From positions 47,039-111,038 of the forward strand of contig PABA01000060.1 of assembly GCA_002699025.1 (NCBI GenBank): 64,000 nucleotides of DNA. The letters run 5' to 3'. A model generated the notes under the pieces. The model saw only the letters and a program-made list of their open reading frames with translations, searched no databases and was not told where the DNA came from. Position numbers and translations under genes: made by a program. This stretch comes from Sandaracinus sp. Lineage in GTDB: Bacteria; Myxococcota_A; Polyangia; Polyangiales; Houyiibacteriaceae. Each line of letters begins with the position of its first letter. Within the stretch, counting starts at the first letter, position 1. This document shows, one piece after another, positions 44,938 to 54,358 of the stretch.

Positions 44938-47900
44938 TCAGCCGCGGAGCGTCCGCGCCACGAGCCCCGTGACGATGTCCCCGAAGGCCCGGCTCGCGAC
45001 CGCGACGTCCGGCTCGAGGACCTCCACGTAGTGATCGAAGCAGCGCTCCGCCAGGGCGCGGACGGCGACCTGGGCGCAGGCGAGGCCCTCCCCCTCGAGC
45101 TCCCGGACGAGCCCGCGGAGGGCCGTCGTCGAGCACTCGGTCGGCAGCCCGTCGCTGATCATCACGAGCAGGCGCGCGCTCCGGCGGCTCCGCCGGGCGA
45201 GCTCGGCGACGTGCCAGAGCGCCGCCGCGTCGTTGTTGCCGCCGCCGGGCTCGAGCGCCGCCACCGCCGGGCGGTTCGCCGAGCCCGCGTCCCAGAGGAC
45301 CTGATCCTCGAAGCCGACGAAGCGCACGTCGACGCCCGCGAGGCCAGCGGCGGCCTCGGCGAGGAGGACGCCGAAGCGGCGCGCCTTGTCCATGCAGGCG
45401 CCCGAGCCCATGGAGCCCGAGCAGTCGATGGCGACGCCGATGAAGAGGTCGGCCCGGCGGACGCGCTCGCGAGCGACGAGCATGCGCGGGTCGCCACGCA
45501 GGACCACGGCGCGGGCGCGCGTGCGATCGAAGCGGTGACCCCGGAGGCGGAAGCGCGCGGGCCGATGCGCGAGGCCGAGCTGCTCGAGGGCGCGGCGGAG
45601 GTGGCGGGCCGGGCGGGCGAGCTCGCGGGCGAGCTCGGCGTGAGCGGCGGGCGCGGGCGGCGCGGGGCGCACGTCGTGGATGCGATCGAAGTCGCGGCGC
45701 GGCCCCACGTTGACCACGGGCCGGTCCTTGCCGGGGCGCGCGCGGGCGCCCGAGCGCGAGGGGGCCTCGAGGATGCGCTCGACCTCCTCCTGCACGTCGG
45801 CGTCGCCGATCCCCTCGCCGCAGACCTCGCCCTCGCGGCCAGCACCGGGGACGGTCTCGTGGCCGCCGACGAGCTCCACGAGGCGAGCCTCCTCGCCGTA
45901 GAGGCGGCGGAGGGCGCGGGCGATCTCGAGCAGGCCGGCCATGTCGCGGTGGCGGAAGCGGCGATCGAAGAGGGCGAGGCCGGCGCGCACGGCCGGATCG
46001 TCGTGGCGGTCCCCGAGACCCATGCGGAGGGCGCGCACGAAGCGGGCGAAGGCCGGCCGGTGGGCCTCGAGGGCGGCGAGGAGGGCGCCGCTCCGAACCC
46101 GCACGGCGTCCGGCCGGTGGGCGATGGCGAGGCCGGCGCCGGGGAGCACGCGGGCCGCGGCGAGGCCGAGCGCGTCGACGAGCCGGCGCGCGGAGAGCTC
46201 CCGTTGGGTGTGCTGGAAAGCCCAGGCGCAGAGGCGCCTCAGGCGCGTGCCCCAGGTCGCGTCGCGGGCGCGGAGGTTCCGCTCGAGGTGCTCGTCGGCG
46301 ACCAGGTTCAGGAGGCCGCCGAGGCCCTCCTCTCGGGCCTGCGCCCAGACCTCGAGGGCCGGGCCCGAGGCGTGGTGCACGTGGTGCCCCAGCTCGTGGA
46401 GGACGAGGCCCTCGACGATGGCGCGGGCGCGCCGGTCGCCGCGGAGCACGGGGAGCCCGGAGACGTGGATGGCCTGGCGCGTGAGGCGCGTGTAGCCGAG
46501 GGCGTCGCCGTGGGTGAGGTGGATGCGGAAGACGCTGCCCGTGAGCTCGCGGGCGCGGTGCATGCCCCAGACGAAGATCTCGGCGAGGTCGCGGACGCGG
46601 CGCGCGCGGCTAGCGAGCGCGTCGCGGTCGGCGGCGCGGCCGAGGCGGGCGGCGGCGCGCTCGCGGGTCACCGGACCGACGCCCTCGGCGAGGAGCGTCG
46701 CGGCGGCGTCGAGCGGGTCCGGGAGCGCGTCGAGCCACTCGAGCATGCAGCGCTCGAGGGCGGGGTCGCCGGCGGCGAGGACGGAGGCGAGCGTGGGCGG
46801 ACCGAGGTGCGGGAAGCCCTCGAAGGGGCCCCTCCCCTGCGCGACCTCGAAGGCGCGGGCGATCCAGAGCGGCGCCCCGAGGTCGTCGCCGAGCTCCGTG
46901 CGGAGCACCTTGGCGACGGCCCGACGCAGCTCGACCTCCCGCTCTGCGCCCTGCTCGAGGAAGGCGCGGAGCGTGTCGGCGAAGTCGCGGGGGCGCCAGA
47001 GGGCGAGGCGCATGGCCGCGCGGTAGGCGCGCGGGTGCGGCGAGGGGGCGAGGGCCCGGGCGAAGGCGTCGTCGCCGAGGGCGTCCCGGAGCGCGAGGGC
47101 GTCCGCCTCGCCGAGCCAGCTCTCGCCTTCGAGCGGGGCCCGGGCCGCGCTCGCGGCATGCTCGGGCTCGCCGAGCTCCATGGCGAGCCGGAAGCGCACC
47201 TCCGGCGCGAGCGGCGTGGACGCGCCCGGCAGGAGCGCGCGGAGGCGCTCGCGGGCGGCGTCCGGGAGGAGCCCAGCCACCCGCGCGGCCACCACCGCGC
47301 CCTCGCCCCCGTTCACGAGCAGGCGCTCGATCGCGGCGTGTGCCTCGAGCTCGGCGAGGCGGAGCGCGGCCTCCTCCGCGATGCGCCGGTCGCGGTCGTG
47401 GCAGCGCGCCTCGAGCTCCGCGACGTCCTCGCTCGCACGGAGCGCCGCGAGGACGCGCTCGACGGAGGCGACCCGCGCGGCGCCCCGGGCGCGCGGCGGG
47501 AGGCCCCGCGCCCGCACCAGACCGGCGAGGCGGGCGCGGGTCTCGGAGCTCGCGTCCGGGAGCTTCGCCTCGATGGCGTCCATGCGCGAGACGAGGGCCT
47601 TCGGCACGACGCGCGCCGAGTGGAGGGCGCCGAGGGCGTCGGCCGCGGCCTCGCCGACCTCCGTGTCGAGGTGATCGACGAGGGCGTCGAGGAGCGCCGG
47701 GGGCGCGAGGGTGGCCATCTCCTCGCGGCCAGCGGGCTGCCAGCGCCAGACCCCGAAGGCGCGGGCGACAGCCTTCCAGACGCGCTGCCCGAGGAGCTCG
47801 AAGGGCCAGCGAGCCGCCTGCCGAAGCGCGCCGGGGAGGCCCCGGGCGGCGAGGAGGCGCGTCGCGGCGATGGCGTGGGCCTCCCAGCGGAAGAGCCAGG

Positions 47901-49962
47901 CGTGGGCCGTGAGGGAGAGCGGCGCCTGGCTGAGCCAGGTGTCGACGGCGGCGCGCTCGAGCTCCTCGAGGAAGCGCGGCGCCTCCCGGGCATAGCAGGC
48001 GAGCTCGTCGGCGACCTCCTGGGGCGGATCGTGCGCGCCGACGAGCGCGACGCAGGCCGCGACGCTCACGATGGGGCGCCGCTCGGCGAGCACGGGGGCC
48101 ACGCCCCGGCGCGGGCGGTGCGCGCAACGGAGCGCCTCGTCGAGCTCGGCGCGTGTGCCGGCGGAGAGCACCGCCGCGCGCTCCTTCGCGCCGAGGGCGC
48201 GCGCCTCCGAGGTCGGCGGGGGTGGCGGCTCTTCGACGTCCGGCTCGGCGGGGCAGCGCGCAGCGGCCCAGGCGCGCACGGCTTCCCGCGGGTGATCGAG
48301 GAGGTGCTCGGCGAGGTGGCGCTCCTGGGCCCAGGGGAAGGTCGAAGAGGACGGGAGCGCGTGGACGAGGCGCTCGAGGGCGGCGGCGTCGAGCCCGTCC
48401 GCGTCGACCCCGAGGGCCACGCGCGCGAAGGGCTCGGTCTCGAGGCGGCGACCGAGGAGCCCGACGAGGTGCAGGCCGAGCGCGTCGTGCTCGGGAGCCG
48501 GGAGGGCGAGCCAGGCGCGGAGGAGCGCGGCGGCCTCGCCGGAGATCTTCGGATCCGGCACGGCGCGCTCGACCAGCTTCCGCGCGAGGCGGCGCGTGCG
48601 AGGCGCGCTCAGGCCGCGGGGGCCGGCGAGGGCGAAGAGCGCTTCGAGGAGCGAGCCGCGGCGCGCGAGCGTGGGTGGGAGCGCACCTTCGAGGCGCGCG
48701 TCCTCGACGGTGGCCTCGAGGATCACGAGGGCCTCCGCCTGCCGCGCCGAGGCGCCGGCCCGCTCGGCCAGGCGCGCGAGGAACCAGTCGCGGTCGCGCT
48801 TGCCCGCCCCCGCCTGCGCGAGGAGCGGTGCGTTCTCGAGGGGCGCGCGCACGAAGGCGTCGAGCATCCCGTCCAAGCCGATGGCGTCGTCGAGCACGGC
48901 GTAGATGGAGCGGCCGTCGATGGCCGCGGCGGAGGCGGCGGCCACGAGGTCGATCGCGCCGCCCTCGCTCCGCACCAAGGGCGAGGCGAGGAGCGCGCGG
49001 GCGAGCTCGCGGCGTTCGCTGCGGCCGGAGGGCGCGACGAGCCGGGCTCCCGGGCCGAGCGCGCGAAGGGTTTGGCGACGGGCGGGCGCGGCGATGTCCC
49101 GGCGCCGGAGGATGCGCGCGTCGAGGCGGGCGGCGAGGCCAAGGAGCTCCGCGTCGCCTTCGCCCGCGACGAGGAGGACGAGGAGCGCGATCCACGCGCG
49201 GCGGGCGAGGGGGGGCTGCTTCTCAGACGCCCGGAGGAGGTGCTCGAGCAGGCGGGGGCGCGCGCGGGCCTCGGCGCGCACGTCGGCCCGCGCGAGGAAC
49301 GCGAAGAGCGCGTCGAAGACGTCCGCGCCCCGCTCGGCCTCGCTCGGGTGCGGGGCGAGCGGGGGGAGCTCGGCAGCAGCCCGGGCGCGACCCCGCTCGA
49401 GCCACGTGGCGAGGCCGCGCTCGCCCACGTCCGCCAGGGCCTTCACGGCGCGCTCCGCCGAGACGAGGCCGCGCTCGCCCAGGTCGAGGAGGACGGCCGG
49501 GTCACGGGGGAGCGGCGCCCCGTCGGGCACGGCGTCGGCGCAGGCCGGGTCGACACGGAGGAGCGCCGGCCAGGACGCCACCGCCGGTGGCGCCTCGAGG
49601 GCGAGGGCGCGGCGGCGCACGGCGGGCTCCGGGTGAAAGAGCGCGTGGGCCCAGCGCTCCGGCTGGCGGAGGCAGCTCTCGCGGAAGGCGGGGAGCGCGT
49701 CGTCGTCGGTGGCGAGGTGATCGACGAGGAGGCGGAGGGCCGTGGGCCCGAGGGCGCCCCCGAGGCACGCGAAGGCGGCGCCCCGGGCCGCGGCGTCGGG
49801 GACGCCGGCGGCGAGCGCATCGGCGATCGGGCCGAGGTAGGCGAGCCGGTCGTCCAGCGGTCGGGCCGCGAGCGCGCGCAGCGCACGCACCGTCACCGGC
49901 GGCACGGCCGGGGCGGCGAGCTCGCCGCGGAGCAGGCTGCGGTAGAGGAGGACGTCGCTCAT
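44938..49962 (-). CDS. Giant helical-repeat/zincin/vWA protein, partner of MoxR
   Basis: 1674 aa from ATG at 49962. Residues ~1-1100 are Ala/Leu/Arg-rich helical repeats of HEAT-like character (AALERLVHALPSS, DALVDHLDTEVGEAAADALGAL). HELGHH at 1189-1194 followed by NLVADEHLERNLR is a zincin metallopeptidase-type core like the putative peptidase domain preceding vWA in other MoxR partners. The C-terminal vWA domain (~1505-1674) has MIDAS DCSGSMGSG with Asp1513 and VMISDGLPTEC. All three modules in one chain is uncommon. It probably presents targets to the ATPase; whether it cleaves them is unknown. Cytoplasmic; no signal peptide. Confidence 0.88.
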   Translation of the reverse strand: MSDVLLYRSLLRGELAAPAVPPVTVRALRALAARPLDDRLAYLGPIADALAAGVPDAAARGAAFACLGGALGPTALRLLVDHLATDDDALPAFRESCLRQPERWAHALFHPEPAVRRRALALEAPPAVASWPALLRVDPACADAVPDGAPLPRDPAVLLDLGERGLVSAERAVKALADVGERGLATWLERGRARAAAELPPLAPHPSEAERGADVFDALFAFLARADVRAEARARPRLLEHLLRASEKQPPLARRAWIALLVLLVAGEGDAELLGLAARLDARILRRRDIAAPARRQTLRALGPGARLVAPSGRSERRELARALLASPLVRSEGGAIDLVAAASAAAIDGRSIYAVLDDAIGLDGMLDAFVRAPLENAPLLAQAGAGKRDRDWFLARLAERAGASARQAEALVILEATVEDARLEGALPPTLARRGSLLEALFALAGPRGLSAPRTRRLARKLVERAVPDPKISGEAAALLRAWLALPAPEHDALGLHLVGLLGRRLETEPFARVALGVDADGLDAAALERLVHALPSSSTFPWAQERHLAEHLLDHPREAVRAWAAARCPAEPDVEEPPPPPTSEARALGAKERAAVLSAGTRAELDEALRCAHRPRRGVAPVLAERRPIVSVAACVALVGAHDPPQEVADELACYAREAPRFLEELERAAVDTWLSQAPLSLTAHAWLFRWEAHAIAATRLLAARGLPGALRQAARWPFELLGQRVWKAVARAFGVWRWQPAGREEMATLAPPALLDALVDHLDTEVGEAAADALGALHSARVVPKALVSRMDAIEAKLPDASSETRARLAGLVRARGLPPRARGAARVASVERVLAALRASEDVAELEARCHDRDRRIAEEAALRLAELEAHAAIERLLVNGGEGAVVAARVAGLLPDAARERLRALLPGASTPLAPEVRFRLAMELGEPEHAASAARAPLEGESWLGEADALALRDALGDDAFARALAPSPHPRAYRAAMRLALWRPRDFADTLRAFLEQGAEREVELRRAVAKVLRTELGDDLGAPLWIARAFEVAQGRGPFEGFPHLGPPTLASVLAAGDPALERCMLEWLDALPDPLDAAATLLAEGVGPVTRERAAARLGRAADRDALASRARRVRDLAEIFVWGMHRARELTGSVFRIHLTHGDALGYTRLTRQAIHVSGLPVLRGDRRARAIVEGLVLHELGHHVHHASGPALEVWAQAREEGLGGLLNLVADEHLERNLRARDATWGTRLRRLCAWAFQHTQRELSARRLVDALGLAAARVLPGAGLAIAHRPDAVRVRSGALLAALEAHRPAFARFVRALRMGLGDRHDDPAVRAGLALFDRRFRHRDMAGLLEIARALRRLYGEEARLVELVGGHETVPGAGREGEVCGEGIGDADVQEEVERILEAPSRSGARARPGKDRPVVNVGPRRDFDRIHDVRPAPPAPAAHAELARELARPARHLRRALEQLGLAHRPARFRLRGHRFDRTRARAVVLRGDPRMLVARERVRRADLFIGVAIDCSGSMGSGACMDKARRFGVLLAEAAAGLAGVDVRFVGFEDQVLWDAGSANRPAVAALEPGGGNNDAAALWHVAELARRSRRSARLLVMISDGLPTECSTTALRGLVRELEGEGLACAQVAVRALAERCFDHYVEVLEPDVAVASRAFGDIVTGLVARTLRG

Positions 49963-50098
49963 GACGGAGGTCTCGGGGGGGGGGGGAGAGGATACGCGCG
50001 GGCGCTCGCTCGCGAGCCACCGGTGACCCCCGCGCGACGCAAGCCGGCCGGTGCCAACACCAGGCCAGCCGCCGCGCGGCGCGAAGGGAGACGAAGCG

Positions 50099-50369
50099 CT
50101 CCCGCCGGCGAGGCCGGCGATCGACGGCACGGGAGGGCGGCGCGCGAGGCGCACGCCGCGGCCCGGCGCGATCCGAAGATCGCGCCGGCCCACAGACGCC
50201 CCGATGGTGGTGTGGAGGGGCGTCGGGCTCCGTGTCCGGCGGCTCCCACCCGAGTCACCGCCGTGCAGACACGGTGGCCTGCGCGCCCCGAGGGGCGCGC
50301 GGACGTCCAGAGGGGAACGCTTCCGCGGCCCGGCCGAGCGAGCGCCGAAGCGCTCCCCCCGCCGGGCCG
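50099..50369. ncRNA. Row of consecutive hairpins; candidate structured RNA
   Basis: Adjacent, non-overlapping inverted repeats: 50099-50135 (CTCCCG/CGGGAG); 50137-50159 (6 bp); 50163-50188 (11 perfect bp, CGAA loop); 50195-50224 (8 bp); 50230-50274 (13 bp with a TGCA bulge); 50281-50300 (8 bp); 50326-50369 (9 bp, symmetric 6x6 internal loop, then 5 bp with CGAA loop). No T tracts. It lies 140-410 bp upstream of the giant vWA gene. Strand and function are unknown; high GC raises chance pairing, so this is a candidate only. Confidence 0.4.
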
Positions 50370-50589
50370 ACCGATGGCTCGCGAGCGAGCGCCCGCGCCG
50401 AGGTCAGACGCGCGCCGCGAGGGGGCCGCGACGCGGGGTCCGATCGGCGCGCGCGGAGGCGCGCGAGATGTCGTCGCTCTGGTTCATGCGGCTCCTCTCC
50501 GTGAGCCCGCACGGTGAGCACGGATCGGCCGACGTCAAGCGCCGCCGCCCCGCTCCCGCACGAGCCCGACTCCCGCTTCCCCGATCATG

Positions 50590-50795
50590 GTCGAGCTCGG
50601 GCAAGCGCTTCGGCTCACTGGAGCTTCGGCTTGCTGCTTCGGCTCGAGCTCGGGCTGGTCGATCGTGCTTCGGCTCGCAGCGCGGGCTCGTCGCGCGGGC
50701 TCGGGCTCGTCGCTCGGGCTCGGGCTGGTTGCTCGGGCTCGTCGCTCGGGCTGGTCGCTCGGGCTGGTTGCTCGGGCTCGGAGCTTCGGCACGTC
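50590..50795. repeat. Degenerate GCTNNN repeat
   Basis: Runs of GCTCGGGCTGGTCGCTCG-like sequence with GCT every 6-7 bases, ending ~75 bp before the next plus-strand start. With the hairpin block it fills the 904-bp gap 49963-50866; no convincing gene is seen there. Confidence 0.85.
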
Positions 50796-50866
50796 CGCCC
50801 GGGCTGGGGCCCACCGCCCTCCCCTCCACCTGGACCCGGTCCCACCGCCGCCCCACGCTCCGACCC

Positions 50867-51268
50867 GTGCCGCTCCTCCTCGAACGCGCCCCGCACGACG
50901 CCCCGGGCCTGCTCCTCCGCGTGCGCGCCTCCGGCGCCATCACCGTCGAGGAGATGGACGCGCACTTCCGCGAGCTCGAGGCGCTCGCCCGCGCGACCAC
51001 CGGCCCGGTCGGCGCCATCATCGACGCCCGCGAGGTCGAGCTGAAGGCCCTCCGCGGCGCCCACCGCGACTGCGCCGTCGGCCACCTGAAGCGCCTCCGC
51101 CCGCTCATCGAAGAGCGCTACCGGGCGCAGGCCTTCGTGCTCGCCTCCGCCTGGGGCCGGGCCCTCGTCGGCATGCTCCACCTCTTCGTAAAGCCCGCCG
51201 AGCGCACCCGCTCCTTCGCCCGCCCCGCACCCGCCGAGCGCTGGGTCCGCGCCCAGCTCGAGGGCTGA
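50867..51268 (+). CDS. Small SpoIIAA/STAS-like protein
   Basis: 133 aa from GTG at 50867. Pattern LLLRVRASGAITVEEMDAHF, GAIIDAREVE, RYRAQAFVLASAWGRALVGMLHLF resembles the SpoIIAA-like (STAS/SEC14-type) small proteins common in myxobacteria, which probably bind lipid or act as switches. No phosphorylatable Ser can be assigned with confidence. Lies alone between the vWA gene region and the convergent sensor kinase. Confidence 0.6.
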   Translation: MPLLLERAPHDAPGLLLRVRASGAITVEEMDAHFRELEALARATTGPVGAIIDAREVELKALRGAHRDCAVGHLKRLRPLIEERYRAQAFVLASAWGRALVGMLHLFVKPAERTRSFARPAPAERWVRAQLEG

Positions 51269-51315
51269 GCCCGGCCACGCTGCCGGCGAGCATCTCCGCC
51301 GACGGGAAGCGAGGC

Positions 51316-53523
51316 TCAGGCGCGGGGGCCGAGCGTGACGACCACGCGGCAGCCTCCGCCCGGCGCCTCGCCGACCTCGACGTCGCCGCCGTGCGCCCAG
51401 GCCAGCTCCCGCACGAGCGCCAGGCCGATGCCGGTGCCGGGCATGTGCGCCGTCTCCTCCCGCTCCACCCGGTGGAAGCGCTCGAGCACCTTCTCGCGCT
51501 CGGCCTCGGGCACGCCCGGCCCGCGGTCGCTGACCTCGACGAAGACCTCCCCCTCGCGCAGCCCGACGCGCACGGCGACCTCGTTCTCCGCGCCGCCCCC
51601 GTACTTCAGCGCGTTGTCGATCAGGTTCACCAGGATCTGCTCGAGGGCCTGCGGCTCCACGCTCGCGGGGAGCGTCCGCCCGGCCTCCGGCGACACCAGC
51701 GTGAAGCCCGCCCGCGCCACCCGCTCCGCGTGCGCGGCGAGCAGCTCCCGCACCCGCGCGCGGAGATCCAGCCGCTCGCGCCGGAGCGATCGCCGCCCCT
51801 CCTCGAGGCGCGTGATCTCGAGCACGTTCTCCACGAGGCGCCCGAGCCGGTGCGTCTCGCTCACGAGCTCGTCGTGCACGCGTGGGCGCCGCTCCTCGCC
51901 GACCATGCCCTCGGCGAGCATCTCCGCGTGCATGCGCAGCGTCGTCAGCGGCGTGCGGAGCTCGTGGCTCACGGCCGAGACGAAGGCGCTCTTCTGCCGC
52001 GAGAGCTCCTGCGCCCGCCGGGCGGCCCGGGCGATGGCCACGACCGCGCCGGTCGCGAGGAGGAGCAGCACCAGCAGCACGGCGAGCTGCGTGCGCCGGT
52101 CGCGCCGCGCCTCCGCGAAAGCCGCCGCGGCCGCCTCCGCCGGCACGCAGAGGTCGGCCGCCAGGAGCGCGCCGGCGGGCTCGCGCACGACGCAGGCCGC
52201 CTCGTCACCGGCCGCCTGGGCACCGGGCGCGCGCACCTCGACCTGCACCTCGCGGCCTTCGAGGACGGCGACGCCGTGGCGCGCCGCCAGGGCCGGGAGC
52301 CAGCGCTCCCGGAGCCGCGCTCCGTCGAGGAGGAGCCCCTGCACGACCCGCGCGCCCTCGTGCGAGACGACGCGGTGGAGCACCAGGTCGTCGCCGACGC
52401 GCGTCCACTCCATCGGTGTGTAGGCGACCTCGGCGGCGCGCTGCGTGGCGAGCGCGGTCGGCGCGGGGGCGCCGTCGACGCGGCGCTCGGCGCGGGCGTC
52501 CTCGTCTCGCTCGAAGCCCGCCGGGGGGCGCTGGGGGACGAGGCGGCGCCCCTCGTAGCGAGCCGGCGCGCGCTGCGTGAGCGGCATCTGGCGACCGCGC
52601 TGCTGGAGGCGGCGGTTGTCGCGCGGGCTCCCTTGCTGCGCCGCGAGGAGCTCGTCGTAGACGGCGTTGCTCCACTGGTTCAGCCCGAGCGCGAGGGGCC
52701 CGGCGGGGGCCTCTTCGGCGTCGGTCTCCGCGGCGTCGGCCTCCGCGGCGTCGGTCTCCGCGGCGGCCGGGCCCGGGGCGCCTCGATGGGTGTCCGCCGC
52801 GGCCCCGTCTGCCGCAGCCCGGTCCTCCGCGGCGGGGCCTTCCGGGGCGCTGCCTTCCGGGGCCGATCCGTCGCCGGCGGCTCTCTCTCCGAGCGCGCGG
52901 CTCGACCGCTCCTCGACCTCGGGCGCGTCCGGAGCGACCTCCCGGGCGTCGCGGACGGCGCGGGTGTTCCGCGCGCGGGACGCGGTCGCCCGCTCTTCGC
53001 TCGAGGCCGCGGAAGCCGCCGGGAGCGCCGAGAGCAGGCTCGGGCCGGCCGCCGGCCGCACGCGCTCCCGGAGCGCCGCGAAGCCGGGGCTCTCCACGAG
53101 CGCCGCCACGCGCGCCGCCCGCGCCGCCAGCGCCGGGTCCTCGATGGGCTCGCCCGCCTCGCGGGCGTAGGGCGTCCGCACGCGCCCGTCCGGATCGAGC
53201 TGGAAGTGCGCCACGCCGCGCGCGTCCCCCGGCCCGCGGGCCAGCGGAGAGAGCGCCACCGGATCGCTCACGGCGAGCACCTCGGGCGGGCTGTAGTAGC
53301 GGTTGTAGAGGTAGAAGGGCCGCTCGTCCTCGCGCTCTCGGAGCTCGGCGAGGGAGGCCACGGCCGCCGCGCGCACGGCGTCGGTCGCGCGGAGGAGCTG
53401 CTGACGAAGGCCCGCCTCGCGCCGCTCGAGGCCCCGCCCGGACGCCCAGAGCCAGCCGCCCGCGAGCAGCGCCGCCGGCAGCACGATGGCCAGCGCGAGG
53501 CCGGGGACGCGCCCGCGGCTCAT
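51316..53523 (-). CDS. Membrane sensor histidine kinase with large periplasmic domain
   Basis: 735 aa from ATG at 53523, overlapping the response regulator stop as ATGA. TM1 ~8-30, a ~430-residue periplasmic region with an Ala/Glu/Asp low-complexity block (AAETDAAEADAAETDAEEA) near its middle, TM2 ~480-500, then SAVSHELRTPLTTLRMH (His in the H box), NLIDNALKYGG, DRGPGVP and GTGIGLALV. The regulator is the partner. The long acidic loop is atypical and might bind cations or envelope components; that is inference. Confidence 0.92.
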   Translation of the reverse strand: MSRGRVPGLALAIVLPAALLAGGWLWASGRGLERREAGLRQQLLRATDAVRAAAVASLAELREREDERPFYLYNRYYSPPEVLAVSDPVALSPLARGPGDARGVAHFQLDPDGRVRTPYAREAGEPIEDPALAARAARVAALVESPGFAALRERVRPAAGPSLLSALPAASAASSEERATASRARNTRAVRDAREVAPDAPEVEERSSRALGERAAGDGSAPEGSAPEGPAAEDRAAADGAAADTHRGAPGPAAAETDAAEADAAETDAEEAPAGPLALGLNQWSNAVYDELLAAQQGSPRDNRRLQQRGRQMPLTQRAPARYEGRRLVPQRPPAGFERDEDARAERRVDGAPAPTALATQRAAEVAYTPMEWTRVGDDLVLHRVVSHEGARVVQGLLLDGARLRERWLPALAARHGVAVLEGREVQVEVRAPGAQAAGDEAACVVREPAGALLAADLCVPAEAAAAAFAEARRDRRTQLAVLLVLLLLATGAVVAIARAARRAQELSRQKSAFVSAVSHELRTPLTTLRMHAEMLAEGMVGEERRPRVHDELVSETHRLGRLVENVLEITRLEEGRRSLRRERLDLRARVRELLAAHAERVARAGFTLVSPEAGRTLPASVEPQALEQILVNLIDNALKYGGGAENEVAVRVGLREGEVFVEVSDRGPGVPEAEREKVLERFHRVEREETAHMPGTGIGLALVRELAWAHGGDVEVGEAPGGGCRVVVTLGPRA

Positions 53524-54239
53524 GCCTCGTCCGCGACCGGTCCGGTGAAGCGGTAGCCGCGCCCGCGCACCGTGCCCACCCATCCGTCGCCGCCGGGCAC
53601 GCCCTGGAGCTTCGCCCGGAGCTGCATGACGTGGACGTCGATGGTGCGCGTGACGATGGAGCCGTCCGCGTAGTCCCAGACGTCGACCAGGAGCTCCTCG
53701 CGGGAGACGGGCCGGTGTCGCCGCGCCAGCAGGTAGGCGAGGAAGCGCCCCTCGCGCGCCGTCAGCCGCACCCGCCCGCGCGCCTCGCCTTCGCCCCAGC
53801 GCACCTCGAGCCCGTCGAGGTCGAGGTCGACCACCCCGACGCGCACGCGCCGCGCCTCCGTGTCCACGGGGCGCCGCCGGACGAGGGTGCGCGCCCGCGC
53901 GACCAGCTCGCGCACGCCGAAGGGCTTGGTGACGTAGTCGTCCGCGCCCGCCTCGAGGCCGGCCACCACGTCGTCCTCCGCCCCCTTCGCCGTGAGCAGC
54001 AGGACCGGCGTGTCGTCGCCCTGGGCCCGCAGGCGCCGCAGCACCTCGATGCCCTCGACGCCCGGGATCATCCAGTCGAGGAGCACGAGATCCCAGCCCC
54101 CGACCGCCACCTGCTCGAGCGCCGCCGGCCCGTCCCCGACCGCCGTCGCCGCGAAGCCCTGCCCCTCGAAGAGCGCCACCAGCCCGTCGCGGATCGGGGC
54201 CTCGTCCTCCACGACCAAGACGCGCGCCTCCTCGCTCAT
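53520..54239 (-). CDS. OmpR/PhoB-family response regulator
   Basis: 239 aa. Acidic pocket VVEDEAP, phospho-acceptor Asp55 in LVLLDWMIPG, LLLTAKG and YVTKPFG; C-terminal winged helix with TAREGRFLAYLLARRHRPVSR and TIDVHVMQLRAKL, GTVRGRGYRF. Translationally coupled to its sensor kinase downstream. Divergent from the SBF transporter across ~119 bp, which it could regulate. Confidence 0.95.
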   Translation of the reverse strand: MSEEARVLVVEDEAPIRDGLVALFEGQGFAATAVGDGPAALEQVAVGGWDLVLLDWMIPGVEGIEVLRRLRAQGDDTPVLLLTAKGAEDDVVAGLEAGADDYVTKPFGVRELVARARTLVRRRPVDTEARRVRVGVVDLDLDGLEVRWGEGEARGRVRLTAREGRFLAYLLARRHRPVSREELLVDVWDYADGSIVTRTIDVHVMQLRAKLQGVPGGDGWVGTVRGRGYRFTGPVADEA

Positions 54240-54358
54240 GGCGCCAGTATGCCGCGCCCGGGCGCCCCCCGCGGCCCCCTTTACGGAAGCCTTACACGGC
54301 GCCGCGCCACGACGTTTTCCCTCGCAGGCGCCGAGCCCCTGCGGTATTCGCAGGGCCC

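Noticed and set aside
45031..50517. A 1828-codon open frame on the plus strand
   Set aside because: Antisense shadow of the giant vWA gene: its translation is Glu/Arg/Ala filler, whereas the minus frame has HELGHH and MIDAS motifs.
49963..50866. Small genes in the 904-bp gap
   Set aside because: Several short frames exist, all Arg/Ala/Pro low complexity without ribosome sites; the hairpins explain the region better.
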